NCBI GenBank assembly: GCA_023450935.1
Contig: JAEXGH010000008.1
Span: 1 to 64,000 of the forward strand
Direction of reading: 5' to 3'
Length of the DNA stretch: 64,000 bases
DNA from: Verrucomicrobiota bacterium
GTDB taxonomy: Bacteria; Verrucomicrobiota; Verrucomicrobiia; Opitutales; Intestinicryptomonadaceae
The notes below the pieces were generated by a model. It searched no databases, was not told the origin of the DNA, and saw only the letters and a list, made by a program, of their open reading frames with translations. Shown here piece by piece: positions 25,333 through 35,800 of this stretch. Within the stretch, counting starts at the first letter, position 1, and each line of letters starts with the position of its first letter. Made by a program: the position numbers and the translations under genes.

Positions 25333-25782
25333 ATGGCTTCGTTCAATAGGGTCATTTTGATGGGTAATCTTACCAGAGACCCAGAAATGCGTCAGACTCA
25401 AAACGGCACAAGCATTTGTCGCTTCTCCATAGCGGTTAATCGTTCGTTCAGCTCGCAGGACGGCTCGCAGCGCGACGAAACTTGTTTTGTGGACGTCGAT
25501 TCCTTCGGCAGAACCGCAGAAAACATCTCCAAGTATTTCTCCAAAGGCAAGCCCATCTTAGTTGAAGGGCGTTTGCGTCAGGATTCTTGGGAGGATAAAC
25601 AGGGGCAGAAGCGCACGAAGTTGGTTGTGGTGTTGGAACGTTTCGAGTTCATCGGCAGCGCGCGCGACCAGCAGTCGGGCGGCTACGATGACGGAGGCTA
25701 CGCCCCTTCGCCGGCGCGTTCGCGCCAGCAGCACCCCGCGCCCGCTCCGCAGGACGACTTGGAGGACGATGTCCCGTTTTGA
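25333..25782 (+). CDS. ssb: Single-stranded DNA-binding protein
   Basis: 149-residue SSB with an OB-fold at 1-105 (ASFNRVILMGNLTRDPEMR, then VDVDSFGRTAENISKYFSKG), a disordered Gly/Pro/Gln linker, and the acidic tip DDLEDDVPF that recruits replication partners. Standard rpsF-ssb-rplI-dnaB context. Confidence 0.96.
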   Translation: MASFNRVILMGNLTRDPEMRQTQNGTSICRFSIAVNRSFSSQDGSQRDETCFVDVDSFGRTAENISKYFSKGKPILVEGRLRQDSWEDKQGQKRTKLVVVLERFEFIGSARDQQSGGYDDGGYAPSPARSRQQHPAPAPQDDLEDDVPF

Positions 25783-25840
25783 TTGAATAAACAAACCCGA
25801 ATGGAAAATATTCGAATACATTTTAATATAGGTAAATATT

Positions 25841-26320
25841 ATGGCAACAAGCAAAGTATTATTGGTAAAGCCCGTTGAAAAGCTCGGCGGCGAAGGCGAA
25901 CAGGTTACGGTAAAGGCCGGATACGCCCGCAATTTCCTGCTCCCCAAGAAAATAGCAATCCCCGTTACAAAGGCCAACAAAAAGCAGATTGAAGCCCTCC
26001 AGAAGGCGCGCGCAATCCGCGAAGCCAAGGAGCTTGAAAATGCGCAGGCAGTGGCAAAGGCTCTCGAATCAATGACAATTGCGTTCGCGGTCAAGACAGG
26101 CGAAGGCGGCAAAATGTTCGGTTCGGTTACGGTTGCCGACTTGGTCGCAAAGCTTGCCGAAAACGGCGTTGAGCTGCCCAAAAAGGCAATCCATCTCGAA
26201 CATCCCGTCAAGGATTTGGGCAAACACACCGCCCAGATTAAGCTCCACAACGATGTCAGGGTCGATTTCAAATTCGAGGTCGTTTCGGAAAATCCCATAG
26301 AGGAGACCAAGGAGGCTTAA
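25841..26320 (+). CDS. rplI: 50S ribosomal protein L9
   Basis: 159-residue L9 that binds 23S rRNA. N-terminal VLLVKPVEKLGGEGEQVTVKAGYARNFLLPKKIA is recognisable in the order of the family; a long helix follows and a C-terminal RNA-binding domain is present. Its last codons overlap an AAGGAGG sequence (26309-26315) that may help dnaB translation. Confidence 0.95.
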   Translation: MATSKVLLVKPVEKLGGEGEQVTVKAGYARNFLLPKKIAIPVTKANKKQIEALQKARAIREAKELENAQAVAKALESMTIAFAVKTGEGGKMFGSVTVADLVAKLAENGVELPKKAIHLEHPVKDLGKHTAQIKLHNDVRVDFKFEVVSENPIEETKEA

Positions 26321-26342
26321 TCAGCTTTTGCGGAGCTTTCCC

Positions 26343-27782
26343 ATGTCCGACACGACAGGCGTAAAGTCTAAGAAGAAAGCCACAGAATCCAAGAAGGGCT
26401 CTGCGGCTTTCTTGTCTACCAACTTCACTTGGAGCGCGAACGCCCCCCGCAATATCGACGCGGAGTGCGGCGTTTTGGCGTGTGTGTTGCTTGACGAATC
26501 GGGCGAAATAATGAACTTGTGCGTAGCCGAAAAGGTCGGGGAAGAATACTTTTTCGACGCCAAAAACGCGGCGATTTACAGCGCAATGCTTGCCCTGCAC
26601 AAGGATACAAAGCCAATCGACGTGGTTTTGCTTTCGGAAACTCTCAAAAAGCAGGGCAATTTCGAGAAGGTTGGGGTTGACTACATAGCGAACGAAATTC
26701 TCGGGCGGGTGGAAACTATAAACAATTTCCGCCAGTGGATTGAAATCCTGCGGGAAAAGTATTTTTTGCGCGAAATTTCGGGGGAGTGCGTGCGGACTTT
26801 GGAAAAAGTCAGCAAATGCAGCGGAAACATAGACGATTTTCTAAACCACGTGGAAGAGTCGTTTTTGAAAATAAACAACGACAGGGTTGGCAACGGCGTA
26901 AAAAAGGCGTCGGAGCAGGTGGAGTCGGCGTTGGCGAAAATCCACCAGATTATCTCCAGCAAAGGCTCGCTAAACGGCGTTCCCACGGGTTTTACGGCTC
27001 TCGACAAGAGAATGCGAGGGCTTCATGCCAACGAAATGATTGTTATTGCAGGCCGCCCCGGCACGGGGAAAACGGCGATAGCCCTGAACATTGTCGAAAG
27101 CGCGCTGTTTAATCCGCGCGGCGCGACCCCCACGCTGATTTTCTCGCTGGAAATGTTGGCAGACCAGCTCTATATGCGCATGATTGCGGCGCGCGCGAGG
27201 GTTGATCAATACAAGCTCGGCGAAGGGCGTCTGGAAAAGGGCAAGATGGAAGACATTCAGACGACCGCCAAAGAGCTCAAAGGCGCGCCGCTTTGGATTG
27301 ACGACACTGAAAACCTAAGTATCAATGAGATGCGCGCAAAAGCCCGCCGGTTGAACCAGCAGCTCAACGGGAAGTTGGGGCTTATAGTTGTGGACTACCT
27401 CCAGTTGTTGAAGGGTTCGCCTTCGGCACAGTCGCGCGAACAGGAGGTGTCGGAAATTTCGCGCGGAATGAAGGCGATGTCGAAGGAGCTTATGACGCCC
27501 GTGATAGTGCTTGCGCAGCTTAACCGAGACAGCGAAAAGGAGACGCGTCCGCCCCGCGCAAGCGATTTGCGCGAATCGGGTTCCATAGAGCAGGACGCCG
27601 ACGCAATCATTTTGCTCAGTCGCCAAAAGTCAACCGACGACGTAATTGCAAGCTCCAACTGGCTTATCCGTGCGGAGCTTGCAAAGCAGAGAAACGGGCC
27701 TACGGGAGTAGCCACGCTCCTTTTCAACAGAAGTTATACCAGATACGAAAACTATCTTGAAAAGGACGAGGAAACAATTTAG
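26343..27782 (+). CDS. dnaB: Replicative DNA helicase DnaB
   Basis: Hexameric 5'-3' helicase at the replication fork. 479 residues. The N-terminal dimerisation domain (about 35-170) is followed by the RecA-like domain with Walker A GRPGTGKTAIALN, Walker B LIVVDYLQLL, and the arginine-bearing DLRESGSIEQDAD motif. The first 35 residues are Lys/Ser-rich. Start by ATG at 26343 with GGAG 7 bases upstream; a TTG at 26328 is also possible. It follows rplI by 22 bp. Confidence 0.95.
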   Translation: MSDTTGVKSKKKATESKKGSAAFLSTNFTWSANAPRNIDAECGVLACVLLDESGEIMNLCVAEKVGEEYFFDAKNAAIYSAMLALHKDTKPIDVVLLSETLKKQGNFEKVGVDYIANEILGRVETINNFRQWIEILREKYFLREISGECVRTLEKVSKCSGNIDDFLNHVEESFLKINNDRVGNGVKKASEQVESALAKIHQIISSKGSLNGVPTGFTALDKRMRGLHANEMIVIAGRPGTGKTAIALNIVESALFNPRGATPTLIFSLEMLADQLYMRMIAARARVDQYKLGEGRLEKGKMEDIQTTAKELKGAPLWIDDTENLSINEMRAKARRLNQQLNGKLGLIVVDYLQLLKGSPSAQSREQEVSEISRGMKAMSKELMTPVIVLAQLNRDSEKETRPPRASDLRESGSIEQDADAIILLSRQKSTDDVIASSNWLIRAELAKQRNGPTGVATLLFNRSYTRYENYLEKDEETI

Positions 27783-27797
27783 CGTTGCTCGAATAAA

Positions 27798-30230
27798 ATG
27801 AAATTTTGCGCAAAGGGAGTTTTCGGGAAGATAGTGGCGGCGGCCGTGATGGCGGCTGCGGTTGCGGCTTCGGCGGCGGAGGATTCCGAAAGGAAAATCG
27901 GGTCGGTTGACGTTATGCTGGAAGGGCCGAAAAACATCGCCAAAGACGCGGTGCTTTCCCATGTGAAATTGCGCGCGGGCGAAGCGTTCAGCCAGACCGC
28001 GCTCGACCAGTCGATACGTTCGCTTTACGCAACGGGGCAGTATGACAAAATCGTGGCGCAAAAGTCGGTGAATCCGAAAAACGAAATGGACGTTGTTTTG
28101 CGCGTAACGCCCAAATTCAGAATCGCCCAAATTGCGTTCAACGGCAACAAGGAGTATTCGGCGGCGAAATTGAAGGGGGAAATAAACTCCTATGCGGGCG
28201 CGGTGCTCGACGAAGTAAAAATCAAGCGCGATGCCGACAAAATCAGGGATTTCTACGTCAAAAAAGGCTTCGCCCTCGCCAAGGCGACGTATTCCATTTC
28301 CAGAAACGACAACGCCGGCAAAGGCGCGGTTGTGTTCAATATCGACGAAGGTCCTGACGTCAGAATACAGAACATCTATTTCAAGGGCGATCCCCTCGCG
28401 GAGAAATCTTACGGTTTTTGGGGCAAGTGCTACAAAAAGCTTTTCGGCAGGGACAAAAAGGACGTAATCAGCTCAATCAAGCTGAAGTCGCAAATGAAGA
28501 CCGACACTTGGATTCCCATAGTTTCGCACCTCACCGACAATGGGCGTTTCAAGGAGGACGAATTCAAGGCCGACTTGGAAACGCTGCGCGCGTTCTACCG
28601 CAACCACGGTTATCTGGACGTTGAAATCGACGAAAACAAAGTCAAGTTCGAGTTCCCCGACCCGGATTCCGCGGGCGATATGGACATTGTCATAACCGTT
28701 GAACCCAACAAACTTTACAATGTCGGCAAGACCACTTTCAAAAACAACAAGCTTTTCAAAACCGAAAAGCTCATGGAGTTTGTGGATTATTTCGACCTCA
28801 CCGAGGGCAACGTGTTTTCGCCCGAGCGCGTCGATAAAATGGCCGACGCAATAAAAACGTATTACGGCGAATACGGGTATATAGATACAATCGTGCGCGT
28901 GCTGCGGCGTCCGAATTTGGACAACGGCAACATCGATCTGATTGTGGACATAATCGAAAGCGACAAGTTCTACTTGGAGTCGATAAACATTCAGGGGAAC
29001 ACGAAAACCAAAAGCGAGGTAATCATTCGCGAACTGGCTCTCGCCCCCGGAGAGATTTTCGACTTGGCGCGCATGAAGCAGTCGGAACGCCGCCTTAAGG
29101 AAACGCGTTTCTTCGACGAAGTAAGCCTTTCGCCCGAAGCCACGAAAATCCCCAACCGCCGCGACCTGCGCATTATCGTCAAGGAGGCGCGCACGGGCAA
29201 CATTACGTTCGGCGCGGGGTTCAGCACGGTGGAAAGTTTGGTGGGCACTGTAGAGCTTTCGCAGTCGAATTTCGACTATTCCAATCCAGATAACCTCTTT
29301 CAGGGCGCGGGGCAGAAATTCCGCATACGCGGAAGCATAGGTCTGAAAAGCAATCAGGTTGTAATCAACTTCGAAGAGCCGTGGGTTTTTAACCGCGACT
29401 TGGCATACGGTTTCGAACTCTACCGCTCTCAGTCCGACTATTATTCCGACTATTATTCCGAGGAACGCCTCGGTATGCAGCACTATCTGCGCAAGCGCAT
29501 CTACGAACTGATTGACCTGAAGCTGGCGTATAAGATAGAGCGCGTGGACATTTCGGACGTCGACGACAAAATGGTTGCCGACGGCGTCTTGCGCCGCGAC
29601 AGGGGCGATATCGGCGCGCGTTCGCTGTCGGAGGTCTCTTTGACGTTCCTGCGGGACGACCGCGACAGTATGCTTATACCCACGCGCGGCACGCGCTTCG
29701 AGCTGATTCAAGACCTCGCGGGCGGGCCGTTCCTCGGCGACACGAATCTGTATAGAATAGAGGCGCGCGGCGGCTGGTGGATACCCACGTTCGAGTTCGG
29801 CTCGCAGGTGTTCTCGGTTGTGGGCAGAATCGGAACAGTGGTGGGGACGTGCGGCGACGAAGTTCCATATTTTGAAAAGTTCTTCCTCGGCGGCGGATAC
29901 AATTTGCGCGGGTTCAAATACAGGAAAGTCGGGCGGTTGGGGCCGACTTCCGAAGAGCCATACGGCGGCGATTCGTTCGGGTTTTTGTCGGTGGAGTATT
30001 CAATCGAGGTGTTCAATCCGGTCAGATTCGCGGTGTTCTACGACGCGGGCTTCCTCAACGAAAGCGACTGGGACTTCGACCCGTCGGACTACAATTCCGA
30101 CTTCGGCTTCGGTTTGAGAATCCTGCTTATGGGCGCGCCGATGCGTTTGGACTTGGGCTTCCCGCTGAAAACGGGCGACCACAACGACGACGGCCCGCAG
30201 TTTAATTTTTCGTTCGGAACGGTTTTCTAA
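27798..30230 (+). CDS. bamA: Outer membrane assembly factor BamA
   Basis: 810-residue Omp85 protein that folds beta-barrel proteins into the outer membrane. A signal peptide (to about residue 26, ASAA), five POTRA repeats (about 30-440), and a 16-strand barrel. The L6 signature usually written VRGF reads YNLRGF here, at GGGYNLRGFKYRK. The C-terminal strand ends in phenylalanine (FNFSFGTVF), the typical outer-membrane barrel signal. ompH follows after 59 bp, the common bamA-skp arrangement. Confidence 0.96.
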   Translation: MKFCAKGVFGKIVAAAVMAAAVAASAAEDSERKIGSVDVMLEGPKNIAKDAVLSHVKLRAGEAFSQTALDQSIRSLYATGQYDKIVAQKSVNPKNEMDVVLRVTPKFRIAQIAFNGNKEYSAAKLKGEINSYAGAVLDEVKIKRDADKIRDFYVKKGFALAKATYSISRNDNAGKGAVVFNIDEGPDVRIQNIYFKGDPLAEKSYGFWGKCYKKLFGRDKKDVISSIKLKSQMKTDTWIPIVSHLTDNGRFKEDEFKADLETLRAFYRNHGYLDVEIDENKVKFEFPDPDSAGDMDIVITVEPNKLYNVGKTTFKNNKLFKTEKLMEFVDYFDLTEGNVFSPERVDKMADAIKTYYGEYGYIDTIVRVLRRPNLDNGNIDLIVDIIESDKFYLESINIQGNTKTKSEVIIRELALAPGEIFDLARMKQSERRLKETRFFDEVSLSPEATKIPNRRDLRIIVKEARTGNITFGAGFSTVESLVGTVELSQSNFDYSNPDNLFQGAGQKFRIRGSIGLKSNQVVINFEEPWVFNRDLAYGFELYRSQSDYYSDYYSEERLGMQHYLRKRIYELIDLKLAYKIERVDISDVDDKMVADGVLRRDRGDIGARSLSEVSLTFLRDDRDSMLIPTRGTRFELIQDLAGGPFLGDTNLYRIEARGGWWIPTFEFGSQVFSVVGRIGTVVGTCGDEVPYFEKFFLGGGYNLRGFKYRKVGRLGPTSEEPYGGDSFGFLSVEYSIEVFNPVRFAVFYDAGFLNESDWDFDPSDYNSDFGFGLRILLMGAPMRLDLGFPLKTGDHNDDGPQFNFSFGTVF

Positions 30231-30289
30231 AAAAGTCGGAACAAAAAGACGTTTTTTAAATCAATAACGTAATAAACAAGAAAAATAAT

Positions 30290-30841
30290 ATGAAAAAAAT
30301 ATTGGCAATAATCTCGTCGGTAGTCGCGTATTCGATGCTGAATGCGGCGCAAACAATATACTTCGTCGATATGGCGAAAGTGTATGAAAACTTCTACAAG
30401 GCAAAGGAGGCGGCGGCTCAGATAAACGCATCGGCGGAAACTACTCGCCAGGAATTGCAGAAAATGGACCAGAAGCGTCAGGAGCTTATCAAGGAAGTCA
30501 GGGCTTTTGACGAAAAACTGAAAAATCCCGCGCTCACGGACGACGCCAAGAAAAAAATAATCGAGACGGAGGTCCAGCCCAAGTATGCGGAATTGCAGAG
30601 AATGGAGTCTGATATGCGCAACGTTTCGGATCAGGCAAAAACGCGCCTGCGCGAAAACGCCCAGAAAATCCAGCAGGTTCATTTCAAGGAAATTTCCGCG
30701 GTAATCGAAAAATTGGCCAAGGAAAAGAAGGCCGACTTTGTTATAGCAAAGAACGTTTGCCTGTTCTCCGACGCGAAATACGATTTGTCGGACGAAGTCC
30801 TCAAGATTATCAACGCCAACGCTCCGGCGGCGAAAAAATAG
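30290..30841 (+). CDS. OmpH/Skp-family periplasmic chaperone
   Basis: 183-residue protein of the Skp/OmpH family, which holds unfolded outer membrane proteins in the periplasm. The signal peptide is about 19 residues (SVVAYSMLNA). A predicted long coiled-coil hairpin with regular charged heptads spans 25-140 (AAAQINASAETTRQELQKMD), as in Skp's tentacles. Its place directly after bamA supports the role. Confidence 0.88.
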   Translation: MKKILAIISSVVAYSMLNAAQTIYFVDMAKVYENFYKAKEAAAQINASAETTRQELQKMDQKRQELIKEVRAFDEKLKNPALTDDAKKKIIETEVQPKYAELQRMESDMRNVSDQAKTRLRENAQKIQQVHFKEISAVIEKLAKEKKADFVIAKNVCLFSDAKYDLSDEVLKIINANAPAAKK

Positions 30842-30905
30842 CGGTTGCCACCCGTGATTTTAATGCGGACGGGGCGCGCGTGCGTCGCCGTCCGATTTTG
30901 TTTGC

Positions 30906-31139
30906 ATGAAAGCCGATTTTTGGGATTGCGCCATTGCCGTCGCGGGAACGCTTTTGTTCCCGGGGTTGGGGCATTTGTTCCGAGGCGGATACGCGCTTGG
31001 GGCGTTGTTTGCGGTGTCGTTTGCGGCTTGGCAGATGCTTTGCATGCAGCTTTCGTTTGCAGTGTATTTCTGCGCGCTAATCGATATCGTTTTTGTTTTG
31101 CGCGACCAATCAAAAGTGTTGCAACCGAGCCGTTTTTAG
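30906..31139 (+). CDS. Small membrane protein, unknown
   Basis: 77-residue protein with two or three hydrophobic segments and a TLLFPGLGHLFRGGYALG motif, which recalls TM2-type or similar small membrane proteins with PGxGHxxxG turns. The function is unknown. It lies 65 bp after ompH and only 3 bp before lptB, so it is most likely translated with lptB. Confidence 0.6.
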   Translation: MKADFWDCAIAVAGTLLFPGLGHLFRGGYALGALFAVSFAAWQMLCMQLSFAVYFCALIDIVFVLRDQSKVLQPSRF

Positions 31140-31142
31140 TAG

Positions 31143-31895
31143 ATGAATTTACCCATGCAACCGAATAAGCAAGAAATGTCCATCAGAACTGAAAACCTCG
31201 TGAAGGAATACGGCCGCAGGCGCGTCGTAAAAGGCGTGAACATAAACGTGTCGGCGGGCGAGATTGTGGGGCTGCTGGGCCCGAACGGAGCGGGGAAAAC
31301 CACAAGCTTTTATATGATTGTGGGGCTTGTGCCGTCCACGGAAGGGCGCGTGTTTCTCAACGGCAAGGACGTCACGTCAATGCCGATGTATAAGCGCGCA
31401 AGAAACGGCATTGGATATCTTCCGCAGGAGGCGTCCGTTTTCAGAAACCTTACCGTGTATGAAAACATTTTGGGCGTGGCGGAAACTCTCGATATTTCCC
31501 GCAAGCAGTTGCGCGACTATTCAATGCATATGCTCGGCGAACTGAATCTGGGGCATTTGGCAAACCAGAAGGCGTTCACGCTTTCTGGGGGCGAACGCCG
31601 CAGGCTCGAAATAGCCCGCGCGCTGACCACAAAGCCCGACTTCCTGCTTATGGACGAACCCTTCAGCGGCGTCGATCCCATAAGTGTTGCGGAAGTGCAG
31701 GAGATTGTCCGCGGGCTTAAAAAGCGCAACATAGGCGTTCTGATAACCGACCATAACGTCCGCGAAACTCTGCGCATTGTCGATAGGGCGTATCTGATTT
31801 GCGACGGTTCGGTTCTGTGCGAGGGCACCAGCGACGACCTCGTAAACGACGAAAACGCCCGCAGGCTATATCTCGGCGAAGAATTTTCGATGTAA
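31143..31895 (+). CDS. lptB: LPS export ABC transporter ATP-binding protein
   Basis: 250-residue ATPase that powers lipopolysaccharide extraction from the inner membrane with LptFG. Walker A GPNGAGKTT, Q-loop YLPQEASVF, signature LSGGERRRLEIARAL, Walker B FLLMDEPFSGVDP, and the switch His in ITDHNVRETL. A later ATG at 31176 is possible as start. hprK follows after 18 bp, an arrangement also seen in Proteobacteria where lptB is near rpoN and phosphotransferase genes. Confidence 0.95.
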   Translation: MNLPMQPNKQEMSIRTENLVKEYGRRRVVKGVNINVSAGEIVGLLGPNGAGKTTSFYMIVGLVPSTEGRVFLNGKDVTSMPMYKRARNGIGYLPQEASVFRNLTVYENILGVAETLDISRKQLRDYSMHMLGELNLGHLANQKAFTLSGGERRRLEIARALTTKPDFLLMDEPFSGVDPISVAEVQEIVRGLKKRNIGVLITDHNVRETLRIVDRAYLICDGSVLCEGTSDDLVNDENARRLYLGEEFSM

Positions 31896-31913
31896 ACCCA
31901 CTTAAGAGCCGTT

Positions 31914-32885
31914 ATGAATTTGAGTTTCCCATCACCCAAGCAGCGCGCCGAGGAAATCTCGGTAAAAGGCTTTTTCGAAGCGTTCAAGGACATCACCAAC
32001 TTGAAGATAATAGCCGGCGAAAAGGGAATGGACAGTGTCATTTCCGAGCCCAGCATAAACCGCCCCGCGCTTGCAATAACGGGGTATTTCAAGAATTTCG
32101 CCTCGAAACGAATCCAGCTTTTCGGCGCGGGCGAAATGTCGTATATGCGCGACTTGCCGGAGGCGCGCCAGACGGAGATTCTGGAGCAGATGGCGGATTT
32201 GAAAATTCCGTGCATAATTGTCTCGCGCAATCTCGAACCTACAAAGGCGATGTTGACGGTTGCCGAGGAGCGCGGTGTGCCGCTTCTGCGAACGGAGATG
32301 AAGTCGAAGGAGTTTTCATCGGAGATTATCGTGCGTATAGACCGAATGTTCGCGCCCACGACGGCAATCCACGGAACGCTTATCGACATTCAGGGCATAG
32401 GCACTCTCATTCGCGGCGACAGCGGCATAGGCAAGAGCGAATGCGCCCTTGCGCTTATCGACAAAGGGCACTCGCTCGTAGCCGACGACTACGTTTACTG
32501 CGTGAAAGTCAACGACCACAAAATTCTCGGCAAGGGGCACGAATTAAGCAGGGGCTATATGGAGTGCCGCGGCATCGGAATAATCAACGTTGCGGAGCTT
32601 TTCGGAATCAGATGCGTGCGTCCCGAAAAGTCGATAGACATAATCGTTTCGTTCGTGGAATGGAAAGAGGGAATGGTCGAGGACAGAACCGGCTTGGAGA
32701 CGAAGTATTTCGACATCTTGGGAATCCCGATTCCCCATTTCGTAATCCCCGTGCGTTTGGGGCGCGATATGGCGCGTTTGGTGGAGGTTGCCGCCCGCGT
32801 GCAGGCGTTGCGCCAAATGGGCCACGACGGCGCAAAAACTTTTAACGATAGACTCATCGCCCACATGGCGAACCAGAAAAAATAA
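31914..32885 (+). CDS. hprK: HPr kinase/phosphorylase
   Basis: Bifunctional kinase/phosphorylase acting on a serine of HPr-type proteins, linking nutrient state to regulation. 323 residues; the N-terminal domain (1-130) precedes a P-loop GDSGIGKS at 168-175 with upstream His153 in AIHGTLID. MECRGIGIINV is the HprK family signature. No HPr or PTS enzyme gene is in the window, which is common outside Firmicutes. metH starts 1 bp after its stop. Confidence 0.95.
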   Translation: MNLSFPSPKQRAEEISVKGFFEAFKDITNLKIIAGEKGMDSVISEPSINRPALAITGYFKNFASKRIQLFGAGEMSYMRDLPEARQTEILEQMADLKIPCIIVSRNLEPTKAMLTVAEERGVPLLRTEMKSKEFSSEIIVRIDRMFAPTTAIHGTLIDIQGIGTLIRGDSGIGKSECALALIDKGHSLVADDYVYCVKVNDHKILGKGHELSRGYMECRGIGIINVAELFGIRCVRPEKSIDIIVSFVEWKEGMVEDRTGLETKYFDILGIPIPHFVIPVRLGRDMARLVEVAARVQALRQMGHDGAKTFNDRLIAHMANQKK

Positions 32886-32886
32886 C

Positions 32887-35800
32887 ATGGCTAAAATTTC
32901 AAAAAGCGGCGCGCGGTTGCGCTCGCTTCTAGAGCGCAGAATAGTGTTTTTGGACGGCGGAATGGGCACGCTAATCCAGCGTTGCGCCCTGACCGAGGCC
33001 GACTTCAGGCGCGGCGACCCCGAGCTTGAAAAATCGTCGTTCGAACTTGTCGGCAACAACGACCTGCTCAACGTTTCGCGTCCCGATGTAATAGAAAAAA
33101 TACATCTCGACTACTACTTGGCGGGCGCGGACATTGTAACTACAAACACGTTCGCGTTGACAAGTATTGCGCAGGCGGACTACGGAATTTCCGACAGGCT
33201 ACTCGACATTCTCAACCGCCGCGCCGTGGAGATAGCAAAATCGGCCGCCGACAAAGCCGCGCAAATTACGGGGCGCGACCGCGGAGAAATGTTCGTCGCC
33301 GCATCAATCGGCCCCATGAACAAGTCGGCGAGCATTGCCTGCGACGTCGAGGACGCCTCCAAGCGCGCCGTGTATTTCGACGAGTTGGCGCAGGCATACG
33401 GTGCGCAGATGAAGTCGCTTTTCGAGGCGGGCGCGGACTTGTTCCTGCTTGAAACGTCAATCGACACGCTCAATGTCAAGGCGGCGGTCTATGCGTATTT
33501 GAATTTGGCAGAGGAAACGGGCGTGAAAATCCCGATTTCGATAAGCATGACAGTCTCCGACGCGTCTGGCAGAATCTTGAGCGGGCAGACAATCGGGGCG
33601 TTCTACGCGTCGATACGCCACGCCGACCCGCTGTTTGTGGGGCTTAACTGCTCGCTCGGCGCGGAGAAAATGCGCCCGTATATAGAGGAGTTCGACAGAA
33701 TCGCGGAGTGTTTCACGCACTGCTACCCCAACGCGGGCATGCCCAATCCGCTTTCCGAATTCGGCTACGACCAGCTCCCCGAAGACACAGCGCGCTATTT
33801 GGGCGAATACGCCGCCGATGGGCTTCTGAACGTTGCGGGCGGCTGCTGCGGAACAACGCCCGCGCATATAAAGGCGGTTGTGGAAAAGTGCCGCAATTTT
33901 GCTCCGCGCAAGCCGAGGGCGAAATCGGAAAACATGACTGTTGCGGGCTTGGAGGTTTTCGAACTCCCGCGCGACAACGCCCCGTTCGCGTTCGTCGGCG
34001 AGCGCACAAACGTGATGGGTTCGCCTGCGTTCCGCAAAATGATTAAGGAAAACAGGTTCTCCGACGCGCTTTCCGTGGCCCGCAATCAGGTGGAAAACGG
34101 CGCGAACCTAATCGACGTGAATTTCGACGAGAGTATGCTTGATTCGGCAGCGTGCATGAAAAAGTTTTTGAATCTCGCCGAGGCCGACCCCGAAATTGCC
34201 CGCGTGCCCATTATGATAGACTCCTCCGACTGGGACACCATTGTGGAGGGGCTTAAATGCGTTCAGGGCAAGTGCGTTGTAAATTCAATCAGTCTCAAGG
34301 AGGGCGAGGAGAAATTTTTGGCGCACGCGCGCGAGCTTAAAAAATTCGGCGCGGCGGCAATAGTTATGGCGTTCGACGAAAACGGGCAGGCGTCAACCTT
34401 CCAAACGCGCGTGTCGGTCTGCCAACGCGCATACAGGCTTTTGACGGAACGCGCGAAATTTCCCCCCGAGGACATCATTTTCGACGCAAACGTCCTCACC
34501 GTCGCCACGGGAATGCCCGAGCACAATTCGTATGCAATCGACTTCATAAATGCCGTCCGCGAAATCAAGCGCACCTGCCCGCTTGCGCGCACGAGCGCGG
34601 GCGTAAGCAACATCAGTTTTGCGCTGCGCGGCAACAATCCAGTCCGCGAGGCAATGCACAGCGTATTCCTCTACTACGCGCGCAGGGCGGGGCTAGACAT
34701 GGGCATTGTAAACGCCGGTATGCTCGCGCCGTTCGACGACATCGACCCGAAGTTGCGCGACGCCGTTGAGGCGGTAATTCTCAATTCTTCGCCCGACGCC
34801 ACCGAAAACCTTTTGGCAATCGCCCAAAGTTTCAAGCCCGAGGCGGGCGCGCCCAAAGAGCACCACTCGCAGTGGGACGATCTTGATTGGCAACAGAAGC
34901 TTGAAACGGCTTTTGTAAAGGGCTTGGACGACAAGGCCGAAGAGCTTGCGCTTCATTTTTACGGCGAACTCGGTTCGGCGATAGAAGTCATTGAGCACCC
35001 TCTGATGGACGCCATGAAGAAAGTCGGCGAGCTTTTCGGCGCGGGCAAAATGTTCCTGCCGCAGGTCGTAAAAAGCGCGCGCGTAATGAAGCGCGCAGTC
35101 GCCGCGTTGGAGCCGTTCATGTCGGCTTCCGCCCCGCGCAAAGGCGCGAAAGTCGTGATTGCGACAGTCAAGGGCGACGTGCACGACATCGGCAAAAACA
35201 TCGTAAGCGTGGTGCTTTCCTGCAACGGTTTCAGGGTTGTCGATTTGGGCGTCATGGTGGAGGCCGAAAAAATTTTGGAGGCCGCCAAAGACGCCGACAT
35301 TGTAGGGCTTAGCGGGCTTATAACTCCGTCGCTCGAGGAAATGGCGAACGTCGTTTCGCTGTTCGAGCGCGAGGGCATGAAAGTGCCGATTCTCGTGGGC
35401 GGGGCTACCACAAGCAGCCTGCACACTGCGGTGAAGCTCGCCCCGCTTTATTCGGGCATTGTCCAGCGCGTCGGCGACGCCAGCCTGATGTCGGGTGTGT
35501 GCAACGGGCTTTTGGGCGAAAGCGCAAAGGCATACAAGTTGCGCGTTCTTGCCGAGCAAAACAAATTGCGCGACGGATTCGAACACGACCGCGCGGAAAA
35601 ATCGGCGGAGATTCTGCCGTATGCGCAGGCGTGCGCCAAAAAGCACAAAACAACGCGCGCCGAAGTCCGCGAGGCTCCGTTCGTGGGCGTGCGGACGCTC
35701 GAAATAAAATTGGCGGACGCGGAGGATTTCATGCCGTGGCACGTCTTCTTCAAAACGTGGGGCGTGCGCGGGAACAAAGCCCCCACTGCCGATTCCGACG

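Noticed and set aside
32880..32890. Cobalamin or SAM riboswitch in front of metH
   Set aside because: hprK ends 1 bp before metH, leaving no room, and no B12-box-like sequence is seen; metX also has only 61 bp upstream with no such structure.
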